A DNA stretch of 64,000 nucleotides. Origin: Alteromonas gilva. Lineage in GTDB: Bacteria > Pseudomonadota > Gammaproteobacteria > Enterobacterales > Alteromonadaceae. The stretch lies in NCBI RefSeq assembly GCF_028595265.1, contig NZ_JAQQXP010000001.1, positions 1,178,001-1,242,000 on the forward strand, given 5' to 3'. A program made the position numbers and the translations under genes. Every line of letters starts with the position of its first letter. Position 1 is the first letter of the stretch. Under the pieces are notes generated by a model. It was not told the DNA's origin, made no database searches, and saw only the letters and a list, made by a program, of their open reading frames with translations. This document shows, piece by piece, positions 25,570-34,600 of this stretch.

Positions 25570-25620
25570 AGTGGCGCTCGCTTAGTGGCGCTCACTTAGT
25601 GGCGCTCACTTTGAGGCGCT
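25570..25620 (+). repeat. 14-bp tandem repeat, three and a half copies
   Basis: AGTGGCGCTCGCTT at 25570-25583 is followed by two copies of AGTGGCGCTCACTT (25584-25597 and 25598-25611) and a partial copy TGAGGCGCT. The two complete later copies are identical, so this array is probably recent. Confidence 0.8.
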
Positions 25621-25689
25621 GTCCGAAGAGGTCGTCATGAAAGCGTTTTATTCTTTGTTACAGCTTCTTTGACTCACAATCACTGGTTG

Positions 25690-25737
25690 TGCAGCGCTGT
25701 ACCGGGGTTAATGTGCTTTCATTTAGACCCAAATTTG
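25690..25737 (+). repeat. Dispersed intergenic repeat, copy B
   Basis: Partner of 14304-14351, with the same core TTTCATTTAGACC and the same orientation relative to the plus-strand flanking genes. A CCCTGGGTA motif follows about 30 bases on, as in copy A. It ends 57 bases before the DUF481 gene. Confidence 0.65.
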
Positions 25738-25794
25738 CAAACCAAGGGGTTACAGGCCCTGGGTAGTTGAACAAAAAATATAAATTACACTTCC

Positions 25795-26607
25795 ATGATG
25801 CACCGTTTATTAATCTGTATAGCGACCGTCGTCCTTGCGCTGTGCACGGGCTCAGTAGTGGCTGCCGATAAAGATCTTATTCGCACACTCTACCATGCTG
25901 ACTTTTTGGATTATGACGACGAAATTGAAGACACCTTCTCTCTTGATGGTGAGCTGGGGGTTATTTTTGCAACCGGCAATACCAATGCCACGTCAATCAA
26001 AAGCAGTCTGCAGGGCGAACTGGAAACTCAACAGTTTCTGAGTCAGTTTTGGGTAGAGTTTTTGTATAAAGAAACCGAAGTGGATACCGAGTCCGGTACC
26101 GACGACCAAACTACTGCTCAGCGCTTATATACCTACATGCAATCAGACTACAAACTGAACCAGGATAACCGGCGATTGTTTGTGTACGCCGATTACGAAG
26201 ACGATCGGTTTAATGGTTATGACTACCGCTCGTCGGTTGCTGGCGGTTGGTCGCAGCAAGTATGGAAAAACGAAATCAGTAACTTCCGCTTTAGTCTCGG
26301 TCCTGGTTATAGCTTTGCTAAACTCAATAATGGCGAGCGCGCCGATGATATTGATGGGTTTATTGTACGTGCTTCCGCCGAGTACCATTACAAATGGCCA
26401 ACCGGGGCCAGGATGCGTCAGTTTGTTAGTACCGAGGCCGGTGGTGATAACATTAAATCCAGAACTGAAACGTCGCTCAGTGCCAACCTGTTTGAATCCT
26501 TAGCACTCAAGCTGTCGTTTATCCTCCAGCATAATAGCGATCCGGCTGGCTCCGCACCTTCGCTTAACAGTGAGTCTTCGGTCACTATTGTCTATCGTTT
26601 TTTCTGA
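25795..26607 (+). CDS. DUF481 outer-membrane beta-barrel protein, copy 1
   Basis: 270 residues with signal peptide (HRLLICIATVVLALCTGSVVA, cut near VAA-DKD). The body, EGELGVIFATGNTNATSIKS-like in pattern (seen as DGELGVIFATGNTNATS), is DUF481/YdiY; it ends in an aromatic (VYRFF), as outer-membrane barrels do. FVYADYEDDRFNGYDYRSSV and GGWSQQVWK recur almost exactly in the next gene. The first 40 mature residues are acidic and not shared. The family function is unknown; salt-induced in some bacteria. Confidence 0.85.
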   Translation: MMHRLLICIATVVLALCTGSVVAADKDLIRTLYHADFLDYDDEIEDTFSLDGELGVIFATGNTNATSIKSSLQGELETQQFLSQFWVEFLYKETEVDTESGTDDQTTAQRLYTYMQSDYKLNQDNRRLFVYADYEDDRFNGYDYRSSVAGGWSQQVWKNEISNFRFSLGPGYSFAKLNNGERADDIDGFIVRASAEYHYKWPTGARMRQFVSTEAGGDNIKSRTETSLSANLFESLALKLSFILQHNSDPAGSAPSLNSESSVTIVYRFF

Positions 26608-26823
26608 ACATTCATGCCCTGCAGAATTGATTTTGCGCTGATATGATTTAATATAGCGCCTTGTTGAGCGGCTTTATGTTTGGCGTTTAAAAGACTAAAA
26701 GGCGGGGCGGGATAAGCCATTAACGCCCCCGTGTTGATAGACATAGTAAACGCTAAAGATAAACTCGCTAAACCGGCACCGAGGGGAATGCTGGTTATCA
26801 GGACATTCAATATTAGGACTTTC

Positions 26824-27561
26824 ATGAATAAACTACTTCTTGCCGTTGCTGGTGCCTGCTTAGCAACTGGCGCCATCGCTCAGGATCAACCGAAATCATT
26901 TACAATGGATGGTGAGTTTGGCCTTATTGTTACCACGGGTAACACTGAAACCTCGTCAGCCACGGCGGGTATTACGGCCCAACAAGAGTTGGACTCCTGG
27001 AGTAACGACTATCAAATCGAAGGCCTGTACAAGCAGGAAACCGTTGAGCAAAACGGCGAAGAAGTCGAACGTACATCGGCGCAAAAGTTTTTCGCCTCGG
27101 CGCAGGGTAACTACAAGCTAAACAATCCGGATCACCGTTTGTTCGTGTTCAGCTCGTACGAAGATGATCGCCAGAGTAACTTTGATTACCAGGCAACGCT
27201 TGCCGGCGGTTGGTCTCAAAAGCTATGGAAAACAGATAAAACAGCCTTCGAATACAGTGTCGGTCCTGGTTATGCCTGGTCTGAGACCCAGGAAGGCGAG
27301 GACACCAGTAGTTTCATTGTCCGTGGCTCAGCGGCTTACAAGTGGTTTATCTCCGATACGGCTAAATTCACCCAGACTGTCAGTACCGAGGTGGGTTCCG
27401 AAAATACCAAATCACGTGCTGAGTCAGCGTTAACTGCTACTATCAGCGGCTCATTATCCATGAAGTTGTCGATTCGACTGGATCACAACAGCAAGGTTGC
27501 GCCTGGTATAGAGAAACTCGACACCGAATCTGCCGTCACCCTGGTATATAACTTCTTCTAA
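26824..27561 (+). CDS. DUF481 outer-membrane beta-barrel protein, copy 2
   Basis: 245 residues from the ATG at 26824; a longer in-frame opening from 26731 would bury the signal peptide (MNKLLLAVAGACLATGAIA). DGEFGLIVTTGNTETSSA, FVFSSYEDDRQSNFDYQATL and GGWSQKLWK align with the upstream gene, and it ends VYNFF. It is clearly a tandem paralogue. A 216-base gap separates the two, so they may be expressed separately. Two stem-loops follow in the convergent gap. Confidence 0.85.
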   Translation: MNKLLLAVAGACLATGAIAQDQPKSFTMDGEFGLIVTTGNTETSSATAGITAQQELDSWSNDYQIEGLYKQETVEQNGEEVERTSAQKFFASAQGNYKLNNPDHRLFVFSSYEDDRQSNFDYQATLAGGWSQKLWKTDKTAFEYSVGPGYAWSETQEGEDTSSFIVRGSAAYKWFISDTAKFTQTVSTEVGSENTKSRAESALTATISGSLSMKLSIRLDHNSKVAPGIEKLDTESAVTLVYNFF

Positions 27562-27587
27562 GTCATTTCGCTATCCCGATCGCTATT

Positions 27588-27630
27588 GCCGTCATCCCTG
27601 ATAAGTATACTAAAAATCCGGGATAACGGC
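27588..27630. repeat. REP-like imperfect inverted repeat
   Basis: GCCGTCATCCC (27588-27598) pairs with GGGATAACGGC (27620-27630) with one mismatch and a 21-base loop. CGTCATCCC/GGGATnACG ends are common in short interspersed palindromes of many bacteria. It lies between convergent genes. Confidence 0.6.
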
Positions 27631-27642
27631 AGAGCCGGTGTA

Positions 27643-27667
27643 ATCCCATACTCAGTGAGTATGGGAT
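27643..27667. terminator. Perfect 11-bp hairpin between convergent genes
   Basis: ATCCCATACTC (27643-27653), loop AGT, GAGTATGGGAT (27657-27667). The plus strand continues CTATGTTTATCTTTA, a broken T-rich run. It may end the DUF481 transcript and perhaps the opposing one. Confidence 0.6.
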
Positions 27668-27694
27668 CTATGTTTATCTTTATGTGGAACAGTA

Positions 27695-28597
27695 TTACTG
27701 ACTGATTATGGTGTCGAAGCCGGCTTTAGATTCGGCCACGGCTTCCATTGGTGTCATGCCATTTGGGTATACTTCCTGTTCAATGACAATCCATTCTGCG
27801 CCGCCATCATTGACGGTTGCCTGGTAAATAGCCGACCAGCTAATGTTGTCCTGGCCAATGATCGGGATATAGTCACTGTCTTCGGCAACATCTGATTTAA
27901 AGTGCGTAGTCAGGGTGCGGCCCGGATAGTTTTGCACAAACGCAATGGGATCTTGTCCGGCATTAATCGTCCAGCCTACGTCCTGTTGCAGGATCACCGA
28001 CTCCGGTGTGTGCTCAGCAATATACTCTAAAAAGCTGCTGTCACCGTAGTCTGCCCATTCCTGAGCATGATTGTGAAAGCCAACCTGCATGCCCAGGGGC
28101 GCCAGTTTGACTGATAGTGTGGTGAGATCGTCTGCAAACGCTTGTACATCATCTTTGCTAAATGCGCGATCTTCCCACGGAACAATTAACGCTGAGATAC
28201 CTAACGCCTGGTAAAAAGCGACGGTTTTGTCAAAGTCTTCATCCAACTGATTAAAGGGCACATGTGCACCACTGGCAGTCAGGCCAACTGATGCCAGATA
28301 AGCTTTAAGACCTTGTGGATCCTGGGCATAGGGGCCAAAGTCGCCAGCAAACTCAACGCCATCAAAGCCGAGCCCGGCTAATTTGCTAAGCGTGCCTTTA
28401 AAGTCGGCTTTTAGGGCATCTTTTACAGACCACAATTGCACGCTTATTTGCGGGGCCGCGGCTTGTTGAATCGCTGTGTCGCCACTTTGTGAGGTCGTCG
28501 GACTGGTAGTCTCTGGCGCACTGCATCCCGAGGCGAGTGCTGCCAGTGCCAGAGAAGCACTCATGAATAGTGGTTTAGCTTTAAGTGTCAATGTCAT
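27695..28597 (-). CDS. Sugar isomerase/epimerase-like TIM-barrel lipoprotein
   Basis: 300 residues. The signal peptide ends in lipobox LASGC (C25), so it is a lipoprotein, which is unusual for this normally cytosolic fold. The barrel has QLWSVKDALKADFKGTLSKL, LGFDGVEFAGDFGPY, QVGFHNHAQEW, LQQDVGWTINAG and TTHFKSDV; the E, H, D and H ligands of xylose-isomerase-like (AP endonuclease family 2) proteins are all present. Exported members act as lyases or hydratases on 3-keto-sugars in some systems. It overlaps the GMC oxidoreductase stop by one base, so the two are co-translated. See the linked finding. Confidence 0.8.
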   Translation of the reverse strand: MTLTLKAKPLFMSASLALAALASGCSAPETTSPTTSQSGDTAIQQAAAPQISVQLWSVKDALKADFKGTLSKLAGLGFDGVEFAGDFGPYAQDPQGLKAYLASVGLTASGAHVPFNQLDEDFDKTVAFYQALGISALIVPWEDRAFSKDDVQAFADDLTTLSVKLAPLGMQVGFHNHAQEWADYGDSSFLEYIAEHTPESVILQQDVGWTINAGQDPIAFVQNYPGRTLTTHFKSDVAEDSDYIPIIGQDNISWSAIYQATVNDGGAEWIVIEQEVYPNGMTPMEAVAESKAGFDTIISQ

Positions 28598-30324
28598 TAT
28601 AGTCGTCCTGCTTTTACTTCTTTTACAGCATAATCCACCGCGCGGGCGGTGATAGCCATAAATGTGAGTGAAGGGTTACCTACACCTGTTGAACAGAAGC
28701 TTGCGCCATCGGTTACAAACAAATTAGGTACATCGTGAGCCTGATTATAGCCGTTAAGCACGGAGTCTTTAGGATCCCGTCCCATTCTGGCAGTACCCAC
28801 TTCGTGAATAGCAAGCCCTGGCGGCTGACCAAGTACTTGTCGTTTTATGTTGTGGTACCCGGCTTTTTTCATCATCCGCTCTGCCGTGTCCAGGGCACCT
28901 TCTACCATTGCATTTTCATTATCCGACCATTCACAGTTGAAGTGAAGTTGTGGAATGCCCCATTTGTCTTTTTTAGTGCTGTGAAGCGAGATTTGGTTGT
29001 CGCGGTTAGGCAGCATTTCGCCTTGCCCCTGCAAGCCAATACCCCAGGGACCAGGATTATGCATTAACGTTTTAAAATCTTCGCCAAAGCCATCCATGGT
29101 ACCCATAGACTGCCAGTCAGAACGCGACGCAGTGCCGGCCAGCGCATAACCCCGCTTAAAGTTTTTATGATAACGTCCCGGCTCGTAATGGAAGTTTGGA
29201 ATATATAAAGAAGCCGGTCGACGGCCAGAATAATACTCGTCTTCGTAACCATCGATGCTGGCGGTTACCAGTGCGTTATAGTTGTGATCCATCAGATAGT
29301 GGCCGAGCACACCGGAACTATTGGCAATACCATTCGGAAAACGGCGTGACTTGCTGTTCATCATAATCTGCGTGCTGCCTAAGGTCGAAGCACATAAGAA
29401 TACAATTTTGCCAAAATATTCGCGTTGCTGAAGAGTATCGTTATCAATGACGCGTACACCTTTAACACGCTTGGTGTTGTCATCATAAATAAGACTTTCA
29501 ACCACGCTGTTGGGGGCTATATAAAGATTTCCGGTGCGGGCGGCAGCTGGCAGGGTGGCACTTTGAGTAGAGAAATACGCACCAAACGAGCAGCCTTTCT
29601 GGCATTCGTTTCTGGCCATACAGCGCATGCGGCCTAAATCAACCTGGATTTTTTCTGGCTGGGTAAGATGGGCGCAACGGCTGATAATGACTGGTTTGTC
29701 AGGCTCAAGCGCCTTCATTTTGGCTGTGAAGTCGATTTCTGGTTTGGTCATTTCAAACGGCGGCTGAAAGATACTGTCAGGCAACTGGGGCAGGTTTTCG
29801 GCGGTGCCGCTAATACCAACAAACTTTTCGACGTACTCGTACCAAGGAGCGAGGTCGTTGTAACGGATCGGCCAGTCGTTACCGTGCCCATCGGCCTTGT
29901 TAGCCTCAAAGTCAAACTCACTCATGCGGTAAGACTGGCGGTGCCACAATAACGACTTTCCACCTAATTGATTGGCACGGATCCAGCTAAAGTTGGTGCC
30001 TTTTTCTGTACTGTAAGGGTAGTCTCTGTCGTTACCAAAAAAGTGTTTGGTACCGTCGTGAAAAGCGTAGCACTGCTTTTGGATTTTGTACTCATCTTCT
30101 ATCAGGTTATGGGCTACTTTGGTACGATTCTCATACTCCCACGGTGGGCGAGCCTCGCTGATATAGTCTTTACGGTGCTCAACGACCCGGCCACGTTCTA
30201 TCATTAAGGTTTTAAAGCCTTTTTCTGTGAGCTCTTTGGCTGCCCAGCCGCCAGTGATCCCCGAACCTATTACAATAGCGTCATAGATTTCAGATGATTC
30301 GTCGATGTAGGTTTCTTTGTTCAT
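28597..30324 (-). CDS. GMC-family FAD oxidoreductase, sugar dehydrogenase catalytic subunit
   Basis: 575 residues. The FAD-binding start is AIVIGSGITGGWAAKEL, with IERG 20 residues on. The C-terminal GMC signature has H507 (HEVGTARMG) and N550 (TGVGNPSLTFMA), the usual catalytic pair. The cysteine-rich CMARNECQKGC segment is typical of the GMC subunit that pairs with gluconate-2-dehydrogenase subunit 3. It has no signal peptide; in this class it is carried through Tat by the small subunit, encoded 15 bases upstream. It oxidises a sugar or glycoside in the periplasm; which hydroxyl cannot be told from sequence. Confidence 0.9.
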   Translation of the reverse strand: MNKETYIDESSEIYDAIVIGSGITGGWAAKELTEKGFKTLMIERGRVVEHRKDYISEARPPWEYENRTKVAHNLIEDEYKIQKQCYAFHDGTKHFFGNDRDYPYSTEKGTNFSWIRANQLGGKSLLWHRQSYRMSEFDFEANKADGHGNDWPIRYNDLAPWYEYVEKFVGISGTAENLPQLPDSIFQPPFEMTKPEIDFTAKMKALEPDKPVIISRCAHLTQPEKIQVDLGRMRCMARNECQKGCSFGAYFSTQSATLPAAARTGNLYIAPNSVVESLIYDDNTKRVKGVRVIDNDTLQQREYFGKIVFLCASTLGSTQIMMNSKSRRFPNGIANSSGVLGHYLMDHNYNALVTASIDGYEDEYYSGRRPASLYIPNFHYEPGRYHKNFKRGYALAGTASRSDWQSMGTMDGFGEDFKTLMHNPGPWGIGLQGQGEMLPNRDNQISLHSTKKDKWGIPQLHFNCEWSDNENAMVEGALDTAERMMKKAGYHNIKRQVLGQPPGLAIHEVGTARMGRDPKDSVLNGYNQAHDVPNLFVTDGASFCSTGVGNPSLTFMAITARAVDYAVKEVKAGRL

Positions 30325-30339
30325 ATTACGATACCAAAA

Positions 30340-30933
30340 TTAATAATAGGCTTTTGAGCTGTACGCACTGCCCACTTTAGAAAGTGCTACGGAGCCCTTG
30401 AATTCACCGGGTACGGCAAGATAGGTAAGTTCTTTGGTCGCGCCGGGCAGTGAGGTGTAATAACCAAACACGATGAGGCCTTTAATTTGTTTAAAAGCGT
30501 CTTTGTCCTGGCGCGTAAACGGCCCGGATGCCGCTTCCAGATCGGTGAGCAACTTTATTTGTATGTCGGGCGAAAGGTTTTCGAAGGGGGCGTCACCATA
30601 TTGGTCGCCAGCCGCGGAAATCTTCTTAAGTATGGCGACTGCCTCATCCTGCACAGTGCGGGGAAAAACCACTCGTAACTGATGATCAATAAAATGATGG
30701 CAGTTTACATCTGCGGCACCCGGTGTAGAGGTTGCCGGAATGGTAAGCTGGCAAATCTGGCGCAGTGCTTCAAGTTGCGACGTAGAAAATAATCTGCCTG
30801 TGGTATTGTTCTGAGCTGCATTAAACGTTGCGGAGGACGCTATAGATGGCGCAGACAATAGTGTACTGGCCACTGCGCTACCTGCGACAGTAGAAATGAC
30901 TTTTAAAAGTTGTCTTCTGTTTATCATGTGCAT
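30340..30933 (-). CDS. Gluconate 2-dehydrogenase subunit 3-like Tat-exported protein
   Basis: 197 residues from ATG 30933 (another ATG at 30927). Tat signal NRRQLLKVIS followed by a hydrophobic stretch. The mature region LEALRQICQLTIPATSTPGA, HHFIDHQLRVVFP and GLIVFGYYTSLPGATKELTY defines the family, which is the small subunit of membrane or periplasmic GMC sugar dehydrogenases. It should escort the folded GMC subunit out. The usual third subunit, a cytochrome c, is not encoded nearby, so another electron acceptor is needed. A palindrome (31024-31037) lies 91 bases upstream and may be its operator. Confidence 0.88.
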   Translation of the reverse strand: MHMINRRQLLKVISTVAGSAVASTLLSAPSIASSATFNAAQNNTTGRLFSTSQLEALRQICQLTIPATSTPGAADVNCHHFIDHQLRVVFPRTVQDEAVAILKKISAAGDQYGDAPFENLSPDIQIKLLTDLEAASGPFTRQDKDAFKQIKGLIVFGYYTSLPGATKELTYLAVPGEFKGSVALSKVGSAYSSKAYY

Positions 30934-31023
30934 GTGCTTTCTGTTAGCGATAGTAAAAAAAGCCGGTTGCCAACTGGCCAATGTGTAAATGGAATTAACA
31001 TTTTGCATTACAATAACGGTTTG

Positions 31024-31037
31024 TGTAACCGGTTTCA
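31024..31037. promoter_or_regulatory. Candidate LacI-family operator 1
   Basis: TGTAACCGGTTTCA, a near-perfect palindrome with central CG as in LacI-family sites. It lies upstream of the minus-strand dehydrogenase operon. Confidence 0.6.
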
Positions 31038-31330
31038 ATTGGTAGCTTTGAAATAATTTTATACGCTATGTATGCTTGAGTTACTTTAATAGTTTCTGTT
31101 TTTTTCACTCGAAAACGTTTTAAATTATTGATATTTAATTAATTAATGTTTTTTGTTGCCTTGGTTGGCGCTGTGTAAACCTTCGATTACCGCTCTCTGT
31201 TTGTAAATTGATTTCGGGCGATTTTGTTAAATTTATCATCGTTTATAGACGTTTATCGTTTTCATAATGTAAAAGCCGCCTTGCACATCCGCTTTATGCT
31301 TCATTTTTAAGCGATAAAAATAGCTAATAT

Positions 31331-31344
31331 GATAACCGGTTACA
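31331..31344. promoter_or_regulatory. Candidate LacI-family operator 2
   Basis: GATAACCGGTTACA; the right half GGTTACA is the exact complement of the left half of operator 1. It is in the middle of the divergent region. Confidence 0.6.
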
Positions 31345-31583
31345 TTAAGTTGAATACGCCATTATGTATTTCGTCGATATAAAACGGCGTTTCGTCTCCG
31401 CTGCTCACATTCTGTTAACCGTATGTTCATTAATAAATGAGATAGCTTAATGATATGTTATATAAGGATTAATTTCGTTTTTTTGATATTGTTTTAAAGG
31501 CTTCATGGTGCTCGGTGCGATCATTTTTCTGTAAATGGATTGTTATTGAAAAGTACTTTGTTGTGTATTACATTGCGCATCTT

Positions 31584-31597
31584 TGAAAACGGTTACA
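31584..31597. promoter_or_regulatory. Candidate LacI-family operator 3
   Basis: TGAAAACGGTTACA shares the right half GGTTACA and the TGnAA left edge with operators 1 and 2. It lies 81 bases before the TonB receptor start, where a repressor would act. Confidence 0.6.
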
Positions 31598-31677
31598 TTC
31601 GGGTTGGCGCATTCTGGATAGCCAGCAGAAAGGTTGCCGAGACAAAGCATTGCCTTTTAGTAACGTAGGGACCAAAC

Positions 31678-34600
31678 ATGAATTTACTTAGTAACAACAC
31701 ACGCAGTTTTACCCGCTCCACACTTGCACTGTGTATTATTGCTTCCATGCACCAGGGGGTAGCAATAGCTCAGGAAGCAGAGGAGGGCGCTGTTCCTTCC
31801 GATGCTGAGATTGAAGTAATCAATGTCAGCGGGATCCGGGGGTCTCAAGAAGCATCGATTTTTAATAAGCGAAACGCTTCAACGGTTGTTGACTCCATTG
31901 CAGCAACGGATATCGGTAAATTGCCCGATGTCACTATTTCTGATTCGCTGCAGCGTATTTCCGGGGTTCAGATTCGTCGTTCGGCGGGCGAAGGTGCTTC
32001 GTTAAACATTCGGGGTCTGCCGCAGGTAGTAACGCAGCTAAACGGTGAGCAGTACCTTGGTGCTAATTCGGTGGTTTCTACACAGCCAAACTTTAGTGAT
32101 ATTCCGTCTCCATTGTTTCGCGGTGCCGACGTCTTTAAAAACGCGACCGCAAATCTTGGTAATGCGGGGATTACCGGTACGGTTAACCTAAAAACTTACC
32201 GTCCGTTTGATTTTGATGAAGGTTCCACCTTCAGTGGTGCGGCCGAAGTGCAACGTGGTGATGAAACCCGCGAAAGTGATCCTAACCTTTCTGCACTTTA
32301 TAACTGGCAAAATGGCGATGTAGGTTTTATGTTGTCGGGGAACTACGCAAATGTAAACCTGGCTAATTACTATAATGGTCTAAATACCGGCTCCCCCGGC
32401 GATGCAGGCTGGACCGACAGAACCAGTGCAGCTGATATTGGCGCGCCCGGCAGAGATGGCAGGGTAATCCTCGGCGCTCAGGGCTTTTCTGCCTGGAATC
32501 AGGCCACTGAACGCGAACGGATTGGCATCAATTCGTCGACCCAGGTAGATCTGGGCGAAGGTTTTGTATTTACGGCCGACTTCTTTTACACCGAACAAGA
32601 AGAATACAATCGCAAACTTGGCATGAGTGCCACGAATAAATGGGGCCCGCGAGGCTGGTTTACGCCTACTGAAGAACGTCCAACCGGCGCTATGATCGAT
32701 GGCGGTGAAATGTACGCCTGGCAGAGCGCTGAGCTGTACCCGTCACGATTGAAGTCATTTACCCAAAATGACGTATATAACAACCGCTCAACTAACTTAA
32801 ACCTGCAGCTGGACTATGACAACGGCGGTGCGTTTAGCGGTCAGTTTCGCGCTATCATTGGTCGTGCTAGCCAGGAGCATCGTCATGGTTACAACGAAGG
32901 TGACTTAACCAATGGCCAAACCACACTGGGCAGAACCACTAATCTGATACCGGCCGACAAATGTGGTCCGGATGATGAGGTCGTTGGCGATCAGGGGGGG
33001 TGTTTGCAGGCAATCAACCCGCTGGGTTACAGCGAAGCCCCTCATCTTAGTTATGATACAACCGGTGAACATCCGGTATGGAGTGGTTTTGATCGTCAGC
33101 TAGCCGGAGGTTTGGGCGCAGGCGCAACGATTGCCGACTACATGGGCAATCTGGCCAGCTATAATGTTGGTGCATTCAGCTCCGAAAACAACGAAAACGC
33201 CGAAGGCGACGTTAACGCGTTTAGTATGAAAGGTAAGTACCTCTTTGATAGCGGTAATATTACCAGCCTCGAAGCGGGCATCCGCTACGGTCAGCGCGGT
33301 GCAGATTACGAGCGTTATCACCTGTTCTCGCCAGTGCAAACGGCTGGCTGTATGGCTCAGTGGAAGGCTACCGACGTGCTGTTAGGTGCCGATGCTCCGT
33401 CATGTTCAGATGGCGAAATGGTTAACGGCGAGTTTATGCCTTACGCTGCATTGGAGAGCATTCCGCTGGATCAATACAATAACGTAGTACAGGTTACCGA
33501 TTACGGTCCGGTAAGCGGAATTCCAGGTGCCTGGGCCGTTGATCCGGCTGATTATGACGACCCGGAAGCGTTTCATAACCGGGTATTTGGTTCTTCCACT
33601 CGCCAAATCGTGCCAGGTTCGAGCTTTAGCGCGGATGTGGCTGAGCTGAGCTACTTTTTGCAGGTAAACTTTGAAGGTCTCGACGGCTTGCTAAGTGGTA
33701 ATGCGGGTGTCCGGGTGATTGAAACTGACCTCACTGTTAAGCAAAATATTGCCGGCGATAACCTGCCATACAGTGGCACGGCCATTGATACCGGTGACGT
33801 GCTGACGAAGCGTGATTACACCGATGTATTACCGTCATTAAACTTGTCGTACAGCGTTACTGATGATGTAGTGGTGCGTTTTGCTTACTCCGAAAACATG
33901 ACGCCGCTAAACCTGAACCAGTACGGTGAAGGACTCACTCTGAACAATGCACTGGATTCTGTCGCTGGCAGCCCAACCGAGGGACAGTTTATTGTCACTG
34001 GCGGTAGCCTGGCGGGTAACCCTGAGCTGGATCCATGGCGCTCAACTAACTACGATCTGTCGGTTGAATGGTATACCGGTGCCGCAAGTATGGTCAGTGC
34101 CGCGATTTTTCGGGTTGAAATTGACAGCTTTACGGTATCGGAAACGGTTGATATGGAAATGCCCGATGCCGACGGTGTAGTTCGTCGTTCAGTACCCATC
34201 AATACGCTGGTGCAGGGCGAGGGCGGCACACTGGAAGGTTTTGAAGCGGGCGCTAAGCTGGCATTCAGTGACTTTGTCGACAGCGGCAATCTGCTGGCCA
34301 GTTTTGGTGTGGATACCAACTTCACCTATTCGCCCAGTGAAGGTTCTGGTACCGATATCTATGGCGAAGAGAACATGTTTAACGACAACTCTGAGCGCCA
34401 GTTTAATATGATTGGCTGGTATCAGGGAGATCGTTTTGAGGCTCGCATTGCATACAACTATCGCAGTGAGCGACTCGCCGGTCAGGGCGGCTGGGGTGCG
34501 CTGAATCTGTATCAGGCGTCGACCGCGTATGTGGATATTTCCGCCAGCTACGATATAGACGATAATTTTACGGTATACGCACAGGGATCTAATATTACCG

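Larger units (their letters stand above)
25439..25794. other. Intergenic region with tandem and dispersed repeats
   Basis: No convincing gene in these 356 bases. They hold a 14-bp tandem repeat (25570-25620), a short hairpin (CACAA/TTGTG near 25675-25691) and copy B of the dispersed repeat (25690-25737), followed by the AT-rich leader of the DUF481 gene. Confidence 0.6.
30934..31677. other. AT-rich divergent control region of the sugar locus
   Basis: 744 bases between the minus-strand dehydrogenase operon and the plus-strand TonB receptor. They hold three related palindromes (31024, 31331, 31584), one AAAACGTTTT palindrome (31112-31121) and long AT-rich runs. No gene is seen. The GGGACC before 31678 serves as weak ribosome site of the receptor. 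Confidence 0.65.

Noticed and set aside
26592..26876. A minus-strand 94-codon hydrophobic frame before the second DUF481 gene
   Set aside because: It overlaps the signal-peptide region of the plus-strand gene in antisense, has no ribosome site and no recognised family.
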